64,000 nt of DNA from Hydrogenophilales bacterium (GCA_016719465.1 JADJYY010000041.1:1-64000); one strand, 5' to 3'; positions 45,912 through 61,168 are shown, numbered from the stretch's first letter. Program-made: numbers and translations. Notes: generated by a model not told the origin, from the letters alone.

Positions 45912-47785
45912 CATTCCGCCTTGGGCTCCAGGGCGGAGGGCGCGATCTTGATCTTGGCCTTTGCCTTGACGCTTTCCAGGTAGGCGCGCATTTCCTCCTG
46001 AGCCAGAAGTCGCCGCAGGTCGGCGCGGATTTTCCCGGTCTGTTCCGCGGGCGGTTCGTTGGCGACCACCCGGTTGATGCGATAGACCCGGTAGCCATCG
46101 GCCGATTCCACGCCCAGGTAGGCGGGCAGCTTGCCGGCCTCGGCGCTGAAAATGGCCCTCACCGACGCGGGCGGCAGGTTGAGGGGCTGCATTCTGGACA
46201 CCGTCATGGGAGCGGAGAAGGTCACCGCCGAGCCCTGCCCGGAGCGGGCCGCCTCCAGGGCTTTCCGGCCGGCCTCGATGGCCAGTTTCCGGGCCGCTTC
46301 CCGGGTCAGCCGATTGCGGATATCGCCCGCCACGTCCGCCAGCGGCAGCAGGCCCGCCGGCCGATGATCAATCACCCGGGCCGCGACCAGCGTGTTGGGC
46401 GCCACCTCGACGGCCTCGATGTTCTGGCGCTTGGTCAGCGCGTCCTCGCTGAACAGGCTGTCCATCAGGCGCGGGTTGGCCAGGATGGCCGGCTGCGCCG
46501 TCTGCCCCTTGGCCAGCCAGCCGCTCTCCTCCAGCTTGAGCCCGAATTCCTTGGCCGCCGGCGCCAGGCTGTCGGGCTGCTCATAGACAAGATTGCTGAA
46601 ACGCTCGGCGGATTCGACAAAGCGGCGCTGGGCTTCCTGTTGCCGCAATTCCCGGCGAATCTCGTCCTTGACGACGTCGAAGCCGAGCTTGGCGCCAACC
46701 ACCACGTTGTCCAGGCGAATGATGTGATAGCCGAACTGGCTTTCCACCAGCCCCCGGATCTCGCCGGGCTTCATGTTCCAGACCGCGTCGGCGAAGGGCT
46801 TCACCATCATGTCGCGGGTAAAGGCGCCCAGGTCGCCGCCCTGGGCGCCCGAAACCGGATCCTGGGAATGCTGGCGCGCCAGGTCGGCGAATTTCGACGG
46901 CGTCTTCACCGCTTCCGCCAACAGCTGCTCCGCCCTGGCCTTGGCCGCTTGCCGGCTCTTGGCGTCGGCGCCCTCGTCCACCTTGACCAGGATGTGGGCG
47001 GCCCGACGCTGCTCGGGCTCCTGGTAGCGGGCGGCATTCGCCTCGTAATGCTTGCGGACCTGTTCATCCCCGACCTGGATGCCTTCTTCCAGCAGGGCCT
47101 GGGAAAGGACGACATACTGGGCGCGGACCTGGACGGGCGTGGTGTAGTCCTTCTGTCGCGCCTTGTAATCCGCTTCCACGGCCTTGTCGTCGATCTTGAC
47201 GGCATTGGCATGGGACTTGGCATCGAAGGCCGCCTCGTTGATTTCCCTTTGCTGGCTCAGCAGCCTGGCCAGGCGCTCGACCATGGGCTTGGCGGCCAGC
47301 GCGCCTTCGCCATAGCCGATCTGCACCTGCTTGAGGAGCAGATCCTGACCGATCATCGCCGGCAACTCGCCCCGGCTCATGCCCCGGCTGCGTAGCCAGG
47401 AATCCATGCGCGCCTCGGAGAACTTGCCGTTTTCCTGAAAAATCTCCACGCCGGCCAGGACAGCCTGGATCTGGGGATCCAGGATCGAAAACCCGGCCTT
47501 GCCCGCCGCCATGGACAGCACCCGGGTGTTGACCAATTGATCCATGACCTGCTGGCGCAGGGCCTTGTCCTCGACTTTTCCGCCGAGCGCCTGCTCCTGG
47601 TCCTTGAGGGTCTTGATGAATTCCCGCTGGCTGATCTGAACGTCGTCGATCTCGGCGGCGGGCGGTTCCTGGCCACCACCGGAAAAGTAGGAATCGATGC
47701 CCCAGAGGGCGAAGGGAATGACAAGCAGGCCCAGGATCACTTTGGCAATCCAACCCTGCGCGCGTTCGCGAATGGCTTCTAGCAT
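45911..47785 (-). CDS. ppiD: periplasmic folding chaperone / peptidyl-prolyl isomerase PpiD
   Basis: PpiD is a membrane-anchored periplasmic chaperone at the Sec translocon exit. The 624-residue protein has an N-terminal anchor (WIAKVILGLLVIPFALWGI), SurA_N-like domains and a parvulin domain near residues 265-365 (RAAHILVKVD, FADLARQHSQDPVSGAQGGDLG). The C-terminal PpiD region ends IKIAPSALEPKAE; the stop TGA abuts miniature element copy B. ATG 47785 is the conserved start (MLEAIRERAQG). It lies downstream of the tRNA pair in the standard lon-hupB-ppiD order. Confidence 0.95.
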   Translation of the reverse strand: MLEAIRERAQGWIAKVILGLLVIPFALWGIDSYFSGGGQEPPAAEIDDVQISQREFIKTLKDQEQALGGKVEDKALRQQVMDQLVNTRVLSMAAGKAGFSILDPQIQAVLAGVEIFQENGKFSEARMDSWLRSRGMSRGELPAMIGQDLLLKQVQIGYGEGALAAKPMVERLARLLSQQREINEAAFDAKSHANAVKIDDKAVEADYKARQKDYTTPVQVRAQYVVLSQALLEEGIQVGDEQVRKHYEANAARYQEPEQRRAAHILVKVDEGADAKSRQAAKARAEQLLAEAVKTPSKFADLARQHSQDPVSGAQGGDLGAFTRDMMVKPFADAVWNMKPGEIRGLVESQFGYHIIRLDNVVVGAKLGFDVVKDEIRRELRQQEAQRRFVESAERFSNLVYEQPDSLAPAAKEFGLKLEESGWLAKGQTAQPAILANPRLMDSLFSEDALTKRQNIEAVEVAPNTLVAARVIDHRPAGLLPLADVAGDIRNRLTREAARKLAIEAGRKALEAARSGQGSAVTFSAPMTVSRMQPLNLPPASVRAIFSAEAGKLPAYLGVESADGYRVYRINRVVANEPPAEQTGKIRADLRRLLAQEEMRAYLESVKAKAKIKIAPSALEPKAE

Positions 47786-47825
47786 GGCTTTGCAATCACT
47801 CGGTCAAGGGCAAAAAACCCGAAAC

Positions 47826-47854
47826 AAAAAAAAAGGCGAACTCGCGTTCGCCTT
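47826..47854 (-). terminator. rho-independent terminator after tRNA-Asp
   Basis: On the minus strand AAGGCGAA and TTCGCCTT form an 8-bp stem with a 6-base loop and then a T-run (nine plus-strand A's at 47826-47834). It separates the tRNA unit from ppiD. Confidence 0.88.
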
Positions 47855-47862
47855 TGAGGTGT

Positions 47863-47939
47863 TGGCGGAGTGGACGGGACTCGAACCCGCGACCCCCGGC
47901 GTGACAGGCCGGTATTCTAACCGACTGAACTACCACTCC
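47863..47939 (-). tRNA. tRNA-Asp (anticodon GTC)
   Basis: The minus strand folds to a standard cloverleaf: acceptor GGAGTGG with CCACTCC, D-arm AGTTCAGTCGGTTAGAAT, anticodon loop CTGTCAC (GTC), T-arm GGTTCGAGTCC, encoded CCA. Length 77 nt including CCA. Confidence 0.97.
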
Positions 47940-47983
47940 ATTGACTTCTATTTACTGCTTTTCTGGATACTGCAAATTCCGGC

Positions 47984-48059
47984 TGGTGGGTGCTGACGGG
48001 GTCGAACCGCCGACATTCGCCTTGTAAGGGCGACGCTCTACCAACTGAGCTAAGCACCC
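47984..48059 (-). tRNA. tRNA-Val (anticodon TAC)
   Basis: The minus strand gives acceptor GGGTGCT pairing with AGCACCC, D-arm AGCTCAGTTGGTAGAGC, anticodon loop CTTACAA (TAC), T-loop GGTTCGACC, and encoded CCA. It is 44 bp upstream of tRNA-Asp and 13 bp after hupB. Confidence 0.97.
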
Positions 48060-48072
48060 GTCAGAAAGACCG

Positions 48073-48345
48073 CTAGTTTACAGCGTCTTTCAGCGCTTTG
48101 CCAGCACGGAATTTAGGAACTTTCGCGGCCTTGATCTTGATGGTGGCGCCAGTACGGGGATTACGGCCGGAACGAGCGGCACGCTTGCCTACGTAGAAGG
48201 AACCGAAGCCAACCAGAGTGACCATCTCACCCTTCTTCAGCGCTTTTTTCACCGCGTCCATGGCGCCGTCCAGCGCGCGACCGGCAGCGGCCTTGGAAAT
48301 ATCAGCGGACGCGGCGATGGCGTCAATCAGTTCAGATTTGTTCAC
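48073..48345 (-). CDS. hupB: DNA-binding protein HU
   Basis: The 90-residue HU is a nucleoid-associated protein. It has the family features [51 protein letters not shown] (the DNA-binding arm with conserved Pro) and a Lys-rich C-terminus. The start is a GTG at 48345 after GGGGGATTTC. It lies in the lon-hupB-tRNA-ppiD order and has its own promoter. Confidence 0.95.
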   Translation of the reverse strand: MNKSELIDAIAASADISKAAAGRALDGAMDAVKKALKKGEMVTLVGFGSFYVGKRAARSGRNPRTGATIKIKAAKVPKFRAGKALKDAVN

Positions 48346-48397
48346 GAAATCCCCCTTTTCAGTGGATGAAGGCAGCGCAGGGAAACCTGCGCGGGGT

Positions 48398-48427
48398 TTT
48401 ATAGCAACCGGCAAAATGCCGTGTCAA
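48398..48427 (-). promoter_or_regulatory. sigma-70 promoter of hupB
   Basis: On the minus strand a perfect TTGACA (48427-48422) and TATAAA (48403-48398) are 18 bp apart. Transcription would start near 48391, 46 nt before the GTG. The -35 lies in a loop between 9-bp inverted arms GCAAAATGC/GCATTTTGC (48411-48419 and 48430-48438). Confidence 0.75.
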
Positions 48428-48452
48428 GCGCATTTTGCCCCCGACCCCCGCG

Positions 48453-50864
<2,412 letters not shown>

Positions 50865-50911
50865 GACGTTCTCCGGCGGATGGGCCGCCTGTGCGGTTCG
50901 AGCTACATGAC

Positions 50912-50940
50912 GCCGCCGGGCCGGATTTCAACCCGGCGGC
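50912..50940 (-). terminator. hairpin between clpX and lon
   Basis: GCCGCCGGG and CCCGGCGGC (arms 50912-50920 and 50932-50940) form a perfect 9-bp GC stem with an 11-base loop. No T-run follows on the minus strand, so it may be an attenuating or RNA-stabilising hairpin rather than a full terminator. Confidence 0.5.
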
Positions 50941-50950
50941 GGGAACGGTT

Positions 50951-52213
50951 TTATCCGGCTGCCTTGGCCTGCTCGGCGTACAGCAGCAGGGGCTTGGTTT
51001 CACCGCTGATGGACTTCTCGTCCACCACCACCTTGATCACATCCTTCAGGCCAGGCAACTCGTACATGATGTCCAGCAGGGCATGCTCGATGATGGAGCG
51101 CAGGCCCCGGGCGCCGGTCTTGCGCTTCAGGGCCCGCTTGGCGATGGCGTTGAGGGCTTCCTCGCGGAATTCCAGATCGGCGCCTTCCATCTGGAACAGC
51201 TTCTGGAACTGTTTGACCAGGGCGTTCTTGGGCTCGGTGAGGATCTGCACCAGGGCCTTCTCGTCCAGTTCCTCCAGGGTGGCAATGACCGGCAGGCGGC
51301 CGACGAACTCGGGGATCAGGCCGTACTTGATGAGGTCCTCGGGCTCCACCATGCGGAACACCTCGCCGATGTCCTTGCGGTTGTCCTTGGATTTCACCTC
51401 GGCGCCGAAGCCGATGCCGGATTTCTCGGTGCGGTCGCGGATCACCCGCTCCAGGCCGCTGAAGGCGCCGCCGACGATGAACAGGATGTTGGTGGTGTCC
51501 ACCTGGATGTATTCCTGGTTCGGGTGCTTGCGGCCGCCCTGGGGCGGAATGGCGGCCACGGTGCCCTCGATCAGTTTCAACAGCGCCTGCTGCACGCCTT
51601 CGCCAGACACGTCGCGGGTGATGGAGGGGTTCTCGGAGCGGCGCGAAATCTTGTCGATCTCGTCGATGTAGACGATGCCGTTCTTGGCCTTCTCCACGTC
51701 GTAGTCGCACTTCTGCAACAGCTTCTGGATGATGTTTTCCACATCCTCGCCCACATAGCCGGCTTCGGTCAGGGTAGTGGCGTCGGAAATCACGAAGGGC
51801 ACGTCCAGCAGGCGGGCCAGGGTCTGGGCCAGCAGGGTCTTGCCGGAGCCGGTGGGGCCGATGAGCAGGATGTTGCTCTTGGCCAGTTCGACTTCGTCGT
51901 CCTTGCCGCCGCCGGGCTTGCGCAGGCGCTTGTAGTGGTTGTACACCGCCACGGCCAGGGCCTTCTTGGCCAGGGCCTGGCCGATCACGTACTGGTCAAG
52001 GACCGCGCTGATCTCCTGGGGGGTGGGCAGGCTGTCGCCGCTTTCCTTCTCGGGGTCCTTGCCCACATCCTCGCGGATGATGTCGATGCACAGATCCACG
52101 CACTCGTCGCAGATGAACACCGAGGGGCCGGCGATGAGCTTGCGCACCTCATGCTGGCTCTTGCCGCAGAAGGAGCAGTAAAGAAGTTTGTCGTCGCCTT
52201 GTTTGTCCGCCAT
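50951..52213 (-). CDS. clpX: ClpXP protease ATPase subunit ClpX
   Basis: ClpX unfolds substrates for ClpP. The 420-residue protein has the N-terminal four-Cys zinc domain ([11 protein letters not shown]...CDECVDLC), Walker A GPTGSGKT, Walker [10 protein letters not shown], and the ClpP-docking IGF loop in [10 protein letters not shown]. The start ATG 52213 is conserved. It is 49 bp after clpP. Confidence 0.98.
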   Translation of the reverse strand: MADKQGDDKLLYCSFCGKSQHEVRKLIAGPSVFICDECVDLCIDIIREDVGKDPEKESGDSLPTPQEISAVLDQYVIGQALAKKALAVAVYNHYKRLRKPGGGKDDEVELAKSNILLIGPTGSGKTLLAQTLARLLDVPFVISDATTLTEAGYVGEDVENIIQKLLQKCDYDVEKAKNGIVYIDEIDKISRRSENPSITRDVSGEGVQQALLKLIEGTVAAIPPQGGRKHPNQEYIQVDTTNILFIVGGAFSGLERVIRDRTEKSGIGFGAEVKSKDNRKDIGEVFRMVEPEDLIKYGLIPEFVGRLPVIATLEELDEKALVQILTEPKNALVKQFQKLFQMEGADLEFREEALNAIAKRALKRKTGARGLRSIIEHALLDIMYELPGLKDVIKVVVDEKSISGETKPLLLYAEQAKAAG

Positions 52214-52262
52214 TTTTGCCGTCCTGAATGGTTAGCCTAATACCCGATCATTTAACTCAAGT

Positions 52263-52889
52263 TTACGCGGCGTCGTTGCGGTTGGCCAGCACTTTATCGG
52301 CCAGACCGTAGGTCACGGCCTGCTCCGCGCTCATGAAGTTGTCCCGGTCGGTATCCCGCTCGATGGTCTCGATGGGCTGGCCGGTGTGTTCCGCCAGCAG
52401 TCGGTTGAGCTTTTCCTTGAGGTACAGGATTTCCTTGGCGTGGATCTCGATGTCCGTGGCCTGGCCCTGGAAGCCGCCCAGGGGCTGGTGGATCATCACC
52501 CGGGAATTGGGCAGCACGAAACGCTTGCCCTTGGCGCCGGCGGACAGCAGGAAGGCGCCCATGCTGGCGGCCTGGCCCACGCACAGGGTGGAGACGTCAG
52601 GCTTGATGAAGCGCATGGTGTCGTAGATGCCCATGCCGGCGGTGATGGAGCCGCCCGGCGAGTTGATGTACAGGTAGATGTCCTTGTCCGGGTTTTCCGA
52701 CTCCAGGAACAGCAACTGGGCCACCACCAGGTTGGCGGTCATGTCGTTCACCGGCCCCACCATGAATACCACCCGCTCCTTGAGCAGGCGGGAATAGATG
52801 TCGTAGGCCCGCTCGCCGCGCCCGCTCTGCTCGATGACCATGGGGATGTACCCCAGGCCGGAAGGTTCCTGCGTCCAGTTGCTCATCAA
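52263..52889 (-). CDS. clpP: ClpXP protease proteolytic subunit ClpP
   Basis: The 208-residue serine peptidase has its catalytic Ser in [14 protein letters not shown], His in [10 protein letters not shown], and Asp further along. The short propeptide [21 protein letters not shown] is normal. The start overlaps the tig stop by four bases (ATGA), so the three genes tig-clpP-clpX are one operon. Confidence 0.98.
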   Translation of the reverse strand: MMSNWTQEPSGLGYIPMVIEQSGRGERAYDIYSRLLKERVVFMVGPVNDMTANLVVAQLLFLESENPDKDIYLYINSPGGSITAGMGIYDTMRFIKPDVSTLCVGQAASMGAFLLSAGAKGKRFVLPNSRVMIHQPLGGFQGQATDIEIHAKEILYLKEKLNRLLAEHTGQPIETIERDTDRDNFMSAEQAVTYGLADKVLANRNDAA

Positions 52890-54172
52890 ACGGTTCCCAT
52901 CAGTTTTTCCAGGGTGGTGGCTTCGTCGCTCACCTGGGCATGCTCCAGCACCCAGGCCACGATGTTCTCTTCCAGCACGAGGGCACGGGCCTCTTTCAAC
53001 CGGGAGGCGTCCTGATAGTACCAGCCGACCACCTCGGAGGGGTCCTCGTAGCTCTGGGCGAATTCGTCCACCATGGCGCGCACCTGATCGTCGGAGGCGA
53101 CGATGTTCTTTTCCTTGATCAGGGTATCCATCAGCAGGCCCAGGGCGACGCGGCGCTTGGCCTGGGGTTCGAAGATTTCATCGCCCAGCTTGATGTCGTG
53201 TTCCTTCAGGCCGCGCGCCTTCAGGTCGGTCACGGCCTTTTCCATGAGGGCGTGACGCTCCATGTCCACCAGGTTGCCGGGGACGTCGAAGGGGGTGGTT
53301 TCCAGCAGGCCGTTGAGAACCTGTTCCTTGACCTTGGCCTGGACGCGGCGCTTCGCTTCCCGGGCCAGGTTGCCGCGAATTTCCTCGCGCAGCTTGGCGA
53401 CGCCGCCCTCGTGGATGCCCAGGCTTTGCGCCATGGCCTCGTCCACTTCCGGCAGCACGGCTTCATGCACGGACTTGACCGTGGCCTCGAAGGTGGACGT
53501 CTTGCCCGCCAGTTCCTTGGCGAAATAGTCGGCCGGGAAGGCCACGTCGAAGGTCTTGGTTTCGCCGGCCTTCATGCCCACCAGGCTGCCCTCGAAATCC
53601 TTCAGGGTGCGGCCCTCGCCCAGGATCACCGGGAAATCCCTGGCCTCGCCGCCGGGGAAGGCCACGCCGTCGATCTTGCCCAGGTAATCGATGTGCACCC
53701 GGTCGCCCTCCCTGGCTTCCCGCTCCGCGGCGTGGTATTGCACCCGCTGCTTGCGCAGCACGTCCAGGGTACGGTCCACGTCGGCGTCGTTCACATCGAC
53801 GACCGGCCGGTTCACCTTGATCTGGGAAAGATCGCCCAGCTTGATTTCCGGGAAGACCTCGAAGGTGGCGATGAAGGCGCCATTCTCGCCCGGGGCGAAG
53901 CGGGGATAGCCGGCCACGGCCAGGTTGTTGGCCTGCACGGCCGCGCCGAATTGCTTCTGCAGGGCATCGCCCAGGACCTCGCCGCGAATCTCGCCGGAAT
54001 AGCGGGAGGCCACCAGCTTCATGGGCGCCTTGCCGGGACGGAAACCATCCATGCGCACATTCCGGGCGACTTGCGCCAGGCGCTTGCGAACTTCGGCCTC
54101 CACCTCCTCTTGATTGAGGTTGAGAGTGACACGGCGGTTGAGGCCTTCGAGGGTTTCCACGGTTGCTGTCAT
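52886..54172 (-). CDS. tig: trigger factor
   Basis: Trigger factor is the ribosome-bound chaperone and prolyl isomerase. ATG 54172 gives [19 protein letters not shown], the usual start; an in-frame extension upstream overlaps tRNA-proximal DNA and is rejected. The ribosome-binding loop [12 protein letters not shown] and the central FKBP-type domain ([22 protein letters not shown]) are clear. The 428-residue length is normal. Confidence 0.97.
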   Translation of the reverse strand: MTATVETLEGLNRRVTLNLNQEEVEAEVRKRLAQVARNVRMDGFRPGKAPMKLVASRYSGEIRGEVLGDALQKQFGAAVQANNLAVAGYPRFAPGENGAFIATFEVFPEIKLGDLSQIKVNRPVVDVNDADVDRTLDVLRKQRVQYHAAEREAREGDRVHIDYLGKIDGVAFPGGEARDFPVILGEGRTLKDFEGSLVGMKAGETKTFDVAFPADYFAKELAGKTSTFEATVKSVHEAVLPEVDEAMAQSLGIHEGGVAKLREEIRGNLAREAKRRVQAKVKEQVLNGLLETTPFDVPGNLVDMERHALMEKAVTDLKARGLKEHDIKLGDEIFEPQAKRRVALGLLMDTLIKEKNIVASDDQVRAMVDEFAQSYEDPSEVVGWYYQDASRLKEARALVLEENIVAWVLEHAQVSDEATTLEKLMGTV

Positions 54173-54239
54173 CAGGTTTTCCTTAAACGTCGATATATAT
54201 ATCCAGGCTCGTGCGGGTCGCGCCAAGGCATGGCCAGGC

Positions 54240-54323
54240 TGGTGCGCTCGGGGAGACTCGAACTCCCACGCCTTGGGCGCCAGAACCTAAATCTGGTGCG
54301 TCTACCAATTCCGCCACGAGCGC
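54240..54323 (-). tRNA. tRNA-Leu (anticodon TAG)
   Basis: The minus strand gives acceptor GCGCTCG pairing with CGAGCGC, D-arm with GGTAGACGC, anticodon loop TTTAGGT (TAG), a long class II variable arm (GGCGCCCAAGGCGT), T-arm GAGTTCGAGTC and encoded CCA. It lies 67 bp upstream of tig. Confidence 0.97.
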
Positions 54324-54410
54324 GACAACGCGCAAGTGTAAACTACCCGGCCCCCTTCCCGCCAGCCGACCGGCATCCCGGCAATTACATAACCGTTTGA
54401 TTCTATTGAT

Positions 54411-55301
54411 ATGAGCAATACGGATCGGCCTAATCCGGTGAATGCCGGCCACTATGAAAACTTTCCCGTGGCCTCGGTTTTCCTGCCCGCCCGGCTGCGA
54501 CCCGCGGTGCGCGCCATCTACGCCTTCGCCCGCACGGCCGACGATTTCGCCGACGAAGGCGAGCATCCCGCCGAATGGCGCCTGGCCCGGCTGGCGGAGT
54601 ACCACGCCCATCTCCATGCCCTGGAACGGGGCGAGCCGGTGGATCATCCCGTTTTCCGCGACCTGGCGCCCCACATCCGCGCCCACGACCTGCCCTATTC
54701 CCTGTTCCACGACCTGCTGGACGCCTTCGAGCAGGATTGCACGAAAACCCGCTACGCCCATTTCGGCGAGGTGATGGATTACTGCCGCCGTTCCGCCAAC
54801 CCCATCGGCCGCCTCCTGCTCAGGCTCTACGGCGACCGGGATGCCAAGCACCAGGCCTGGTCCGACGGCATCTGCTCGGCCCTGCAACTCATCAATTTCC
54901 TCCAGGACGTGGCGGAGGACTACCGCAAGGGCCGCATCTACCTGCCCCAGGACGAGATGGCGAAATTCGGCATCAGCGAAAGCCAGATCGGCGAGGGCCG
55001 CGCCGATGCGCTCTGGCAGCAATTCATGAAGGGCCAGATCGAACGGGCCCATCGCATGCTCAAGGCCGGCGCCCCCCTGGGCCGCGCCTTGAAAGGCCGC
55101 ATCGGCCTGGAGATGCGCCTGATCATCCTGGGCGGGGACCGCATCCTCGCCCAACTCCATGACAGCCGGGGCGACATGTTCGCCCATCGGCCCAGGCTGG
55201 GCTGGAGGGACGGCGCGGTCATCCTCTGGCGTGGCATGTTCCCGGGCAAATCCCGCTCCGGCCAGGCCCAAGCCTGTGGCGGTGGCGGATGCGGACATTG
55301 A
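54411..55301 (+). CDS. hpnC: squalene synthesis protein HpnC (hydroxysqualene synthase)
   Basis: HpnC and HpnD together convert two farnesyl diphosphates to hydroxysqualene via presqualene diphosphate. The 296-residue trans-isoprenyl diphosphate synthase-fold protein has the first Asp-rich motif ARTADDFADEG and the second QDVAEDYRKGRIYLP. The C-terminal Gly/Cys-rich tail (CGGGGCGH) is not a family feature. First of hpnCDE. Confidence 0.94.
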   Translation: MSNTDRPNPVNAGHYENFPVASVFLPARLRPAVRAIYAFARTADDFADEGEHPAEWRLARLAEYHAHLHALERGEPVDHPVFRDLAPHIRAHDLPYSLFHDLLDAFEQDCTKTRYAHFGEVMDYCRRSANPIGRLLLRLYGDRDAKHQAWSDGICSALQLINFLQDVAEDYRKGRIYLPQDEMAKFGISESQIGEGRADALWQQFMKGQIERAHRMLKAGAPLGRALKGRIGLEMRLIILGGDRILAQLHDSRGDMFAHRPRLGWRDGAVILWRGMFPGKSRSGQAQACGGGGCGH

Positions 55302-55321
55302 GCGAACCGGACGCCCACGCC

Positions 55322-56170
55322 ATGGACTGCCACGCCTACTGCCAGGAGAAGGCCGCCGCCAGCGGCTCCAGCTTCTATTACAGCTTCCGCTTCCTGCCGC
55401 CGGAGCGGCGCCGGGCCATCACCGCCTTCTATGCCTTTTGCCGGGAGGTGGACGACGTGGCCGACGAATGCCGCGACCCGGCCCTGGCCCGGACCAAGCT
55501 GGCCTGGTGGCGCGACGAGGTGGCGCGCCTGTATGCCGGCCAGCCCGAGCACCCGGTGACCCGGGCCCTGCTGGAAGCCATCGGCCCCTACCATCTGCCC
55601 GAGGACGCCTTCGGCCAGATCATCGACGGCATGGAAATGGACCTGGGCCTGGCGCGCTATCCGGATTTCAAGGCGCTGCGCCTCTACTGCCACCGGGTGG
55701 CGGGCGTGGTGGGCGAAGTGGCCGCCCTGATCTTCGGCGGCTCCGACACCGAAGCCCTCGACCGGGCCACCCTGAAATACGCCAACAAGCTGGGTCTGGC
55801 GTTCCAGCTCACCAACATCATCCGCGACGTGGGCGAGGACGCCCGGCGCAACCGCATCTACCTGCCCCAGGACGAGCTGGCCCGCTTCGGCGTCACGGAG
55901 GCCGATCTCGTATCGGCCCGGATGAGTGACCGTTTCGTCCAACTCATGGAGTTCCAGTACCAGCGCACCATCCAGACCTACGCCGAAGCCCTGGCCCTGC
56001 TGCCCGCCGCCGATCGCAAGGCCCAGCGGCCGGGGCTGATCATGGCGGCCATCTATCGCGCCCTGCTGGAGGAAATCCGCGCCGACGGTTTCCGGGTACT
56101 GGATCGCCGCATCGCCCTGACCCCGCTGCGCAAGCTCTGGATCGCCTGGCGCACATGGTTGCGCGCATGA
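55322..56170 (+). CDS. hpnD: presqualene diphosphate synthase HpnD
   Basis: HpnD makes presqualene diphosphate from farnesyl diphosphate. The 282-residue protein has CREVDDVADECRDP and RDVGEDARRNRIYLPQDE motifs. ATG 55322 (MDCHAYCQEKAAASGSSFYYSF) matches usual family starts; an ATG at 55289 would overlap hpnC by 13 bases and add 11 residues. Neither has a clear Shine-Dalgarno. The stop overlaps hpnE. Confidence 0.94.
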   Translation: MDCHAYCQEKAAASGSSFYYSFRFLPPERRRAITAFYAFCREVDDVADECRDPALARTKLAWWRDEVARLYAGQPEHPVTRALLEAIGPYHLPEDAFGQIIDGMEMDLGLARYPDFKALRLYCHRVAGVVGEVAALIFGGSDTEALDRATLKYANKLGLAFQLTNIIRDVGEDARRNRIYLPQDELARFGVTEADLVSARMSDRFVQLMEFQYQRTIQTYAEALALLPAADRKAQRPGLIMAAIYRALLEEIRADGFRVLDRRIALTPLRKLWIAWRTWLRA

Positions 56171-57435
56171 AGCCGGTCGCCATCATCGGTGGCGGCTGGG
56201 CCGGCCTGGCCTGCGCCGTGGAACTGGCCGATGCCGGCGTTCCGGTCACCCTGTTCGAAGCCGCCAGGCAACTGGGCGGCCGCGCCCGCCGCGTCGACTG
56301 GGATGGCATCCCCATCGACAACGGCCAGCACCTCATGGTGGGCGCCTACCGGGAAACCCTGCGCCTGATGGCCCGACTGGGCACCTCGCACCTGCTTGAA
56401 CATCGCCCCCTGGAACTGATGCTGCCGGGTTTCCGCCTGCGCCTGCCCCGCCTGCCCGCGCCCCTGAATCTGGTCCTTGGGCTGTTGCGGGCCCAAGGCT
56501 TGAGCCTCAAGGACAAACTGGCCGCCGCCCGCTTCATGAACACGCTCAAGGAGCGGGCCTTCCGCCTGCCCCGGGACGAGACGGTAAGCGCCCTGCTGCG
56601 GCGACACCACCAGCCGGCCGGACTGGTGGACAAGCTGTGGGCGCCCCTCTGCATCGCCGCCCTCAACACCCCCGTGGAACAGGCCTCGGCCCAGGTGTTC
56701 TGCAATGTGCTGCGGGACAGCCTGGCCGGCGAGCGGGCCGACAGCGACCTGGTGATGAACCGGGCCGACCTGGGCCGGCTTTTCCCGCGGGCGGCCACGG
56801 ACTACCTGACGCGCCACGGCGCCACCGTCCACGCCGCCCGCAAGGTGGAAAGAATCGAACGCCGCGGCGGAGGATTTTTCCTGGAAGGCCCGGACCTGGT
56901 GGCGGAACGGACGGTGCTGGCCACCCACCCCGCCCGCCTGCCCCGCCTGCTTGAACACATGCCCGAGGCGGCGCCCGTCATCCGTCAGGTCGCGGCCTAC
57001 ACCTGGCAGCCCATCCTCACCCTCTGGCTGCGTTTCGCCGCGCCGCCGGCCTTCCCCTTCCCCATGCTGGGCCTGGGCGGCGGCCACGCGCCCTGGGCCT
57101 TCGAGCGCGAGGACCTGGCGCCCGGCCTGGTGGCCATCGTGGTCAGCGCGGAAGGCCCCCACCTGGAGGAGGATCCCGAGACGCTGCGGGATGCGTACCT
57201 GGCCCTGCTGTCCCGGCAACTGGGGGCGCTCCCCCCCCTGCTGGGCTGGAAGACCATCGTCGAAAAGCGCGCCACCTTCGCCTGCGTGCCCGACATGGAC
57301 CGCCCCGACAACGCCACCCCGGTGCCCGGCCTCTACCTGGCCGGCGACCACACGGCGGGCGACTACCCGGCCACCCTCGAAGCTGCCGTCCGCAGCGGCG
57401 TAAAATGCGCCCGCCTGATCGTCAAGACCGGCTAA
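56167..57435 (+). CDS. hpnE: hydroxysqualene dehydroxylase HpnE
   Basis: HpnE is the FAD-dependent enzyme that converts hydroxysqualene to squalene. The 422-residue amine-oxidase-type flavoprotein begins with a Rossmann motif AIIGGGWAGLACAVELA and GGRARRVDWDG; the C-terminal FAD motif is YLAGDHTAGDYPATLEAAVRSG. The ATG overlaps the hpnD stop (ATGA). With HpnC and HpnD it makes a full squalene unit. No squalene-hopene cyclase is in the window. Confidence 0.94.
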   Translation: MKPVAIIGGGWAGLACAVELADAGVPVTLFEAARQLGGRARRVDWDGIPIDNGQHLMVGAYRETLRLMARLGTSHLLEHRPLELMLPGFRLRLPRLPAPLNLVLGLLRAQGLSLKDKLAAARFMNTLKERAFRLPRDETVSALLRRHHQPAGLVDKLWAPLCIAALNTPVEQASAQVFCNVLRDSLAGERADSDLVMNRADLGRLFPRAATDYLTRHGATVHAARKVERIERRGGGFFLEGPDLVAERTVLATHPARLPRLLEHMPEAAPVIRQVAAYTWQPILTLWLRFAAPPAFPFPMLGLGGGHAPWAFEREDLAPGLVAIVVSAEGPHLEEDPETLRDAYLALLSRQLGALPPLLGWKTIVEKRATFACVPDMDRPDNATPVPGLYLAGDHTAGDYPATLEAAVRSGVKCARLIVKTG

Positions 57436-57454
57436 TCACTCGCCCCTCGCAGCC

Positions 57455-58192
57455 ATGCCCTATACCCCTCCCCCGGACCTGCTCAAGCATCGGGTCATTC
57501 TCGTCACCGGCGCCGGCCAGGGCCTGGGGCGGTCCGCCGCCCTGGCCTACGCCCGCCATGGCGCCACCGTCATCCTGCTGGGCCGCGTGGTGGGCAAGCT
57601 GGAAAAGGTCTACGACGAGATCGTGGCGGCCGGCGGCGCCCATCCCGCCATCTTCCCCGTGGATCTGGCGGCGGCCACGGACGCGGACTTCGAAGCCATG
57701 GCCCAGGCCATCGGCCAGCAGATCGGCCGCCTGGACGGCATCCTGCACTGCGCGGCGGCCTTCGAGGCCTTGCGGCCCCAGCAACTGGACACGCTGGAAG
57801 ACTGGATGAGGCAGTTCCGGGTGAACGCCGCCGCGCCGGCCGCCATCAACCGCGCCTGCGCCCCCTATCTGGAGGTCGGCGGCGATGCCTCGGTGATCCT
57901 GGTGGGAGAAAGCCACGGCCATGAGCCCGTGGCGTACTGGGGTGGATTCGCCGTCTCCAAGGCGGCGCTGGAGGCCTACTTCAAGGTCCAGGCCGACGAG
58001 TGGTCGGACAAGGGCATTCGCATCAACCTGGTCATTCCGGGCCCGGTGAACTCACCCCAGCGGGCGAAAACCCACCCCGGCGAGGAGAAGAGCCTGCTGC
58101 CCCAGCCCGACGACCTGATGCCCCACTTTCTCTATCTGATGGGCCCGGACAGCCAGGCCATCCGGGGCCGGATCATCGACTGCCGGAACTGA
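57455..58192 (+). CDS. short-chain dehydrogenase, YciK-like, with altered active site
   Basis: The 245-residue SDR-fold protein aligns with E. coli YciK: TGAGQGLGRSAALAYARHG (NAD(P)-binding TGxxxGxG), LHCAAAF, WMRQFRVNAAAP. The catalytic YxxxK is FAVSK (F165, K169), so the Tyr is Phe. Serine is shifted (GESHG). The protein may have lost reductase activity or use a nearby Tyr161. It is 19 bp after hpnE on the same strand. The substrate is unknown. Confidence 0.85.
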   Translation: MPYTPPPDLLKHRVILVTGAGQGLGRSAALAYARHGATVILLGRVVGKLEKVYDEIVAAGGAHPAIFPVDLAAATDADFEAMAQAIGQQIGRLDGILHCAAAFEALRPQQLDTLEDWMRQFRVNAAAPAAINRACAPYLEVGGDASVILVGESHGHEPVAYWGGFAVSKAALEAYFKVQADEWSDKGIRINLVIPGPVNSPQRAKTHPGEEKSLLPQPDDLMPHFLYLMGPDSQAIRGRIIDCRN

Positions 58193-58203
58193 TCTCTCAG
58201 TCC

Positions 58204-61151
<2,948 letters not shown>

Positions 61152-61168
61152 CTATTCCCCACTTCCCA

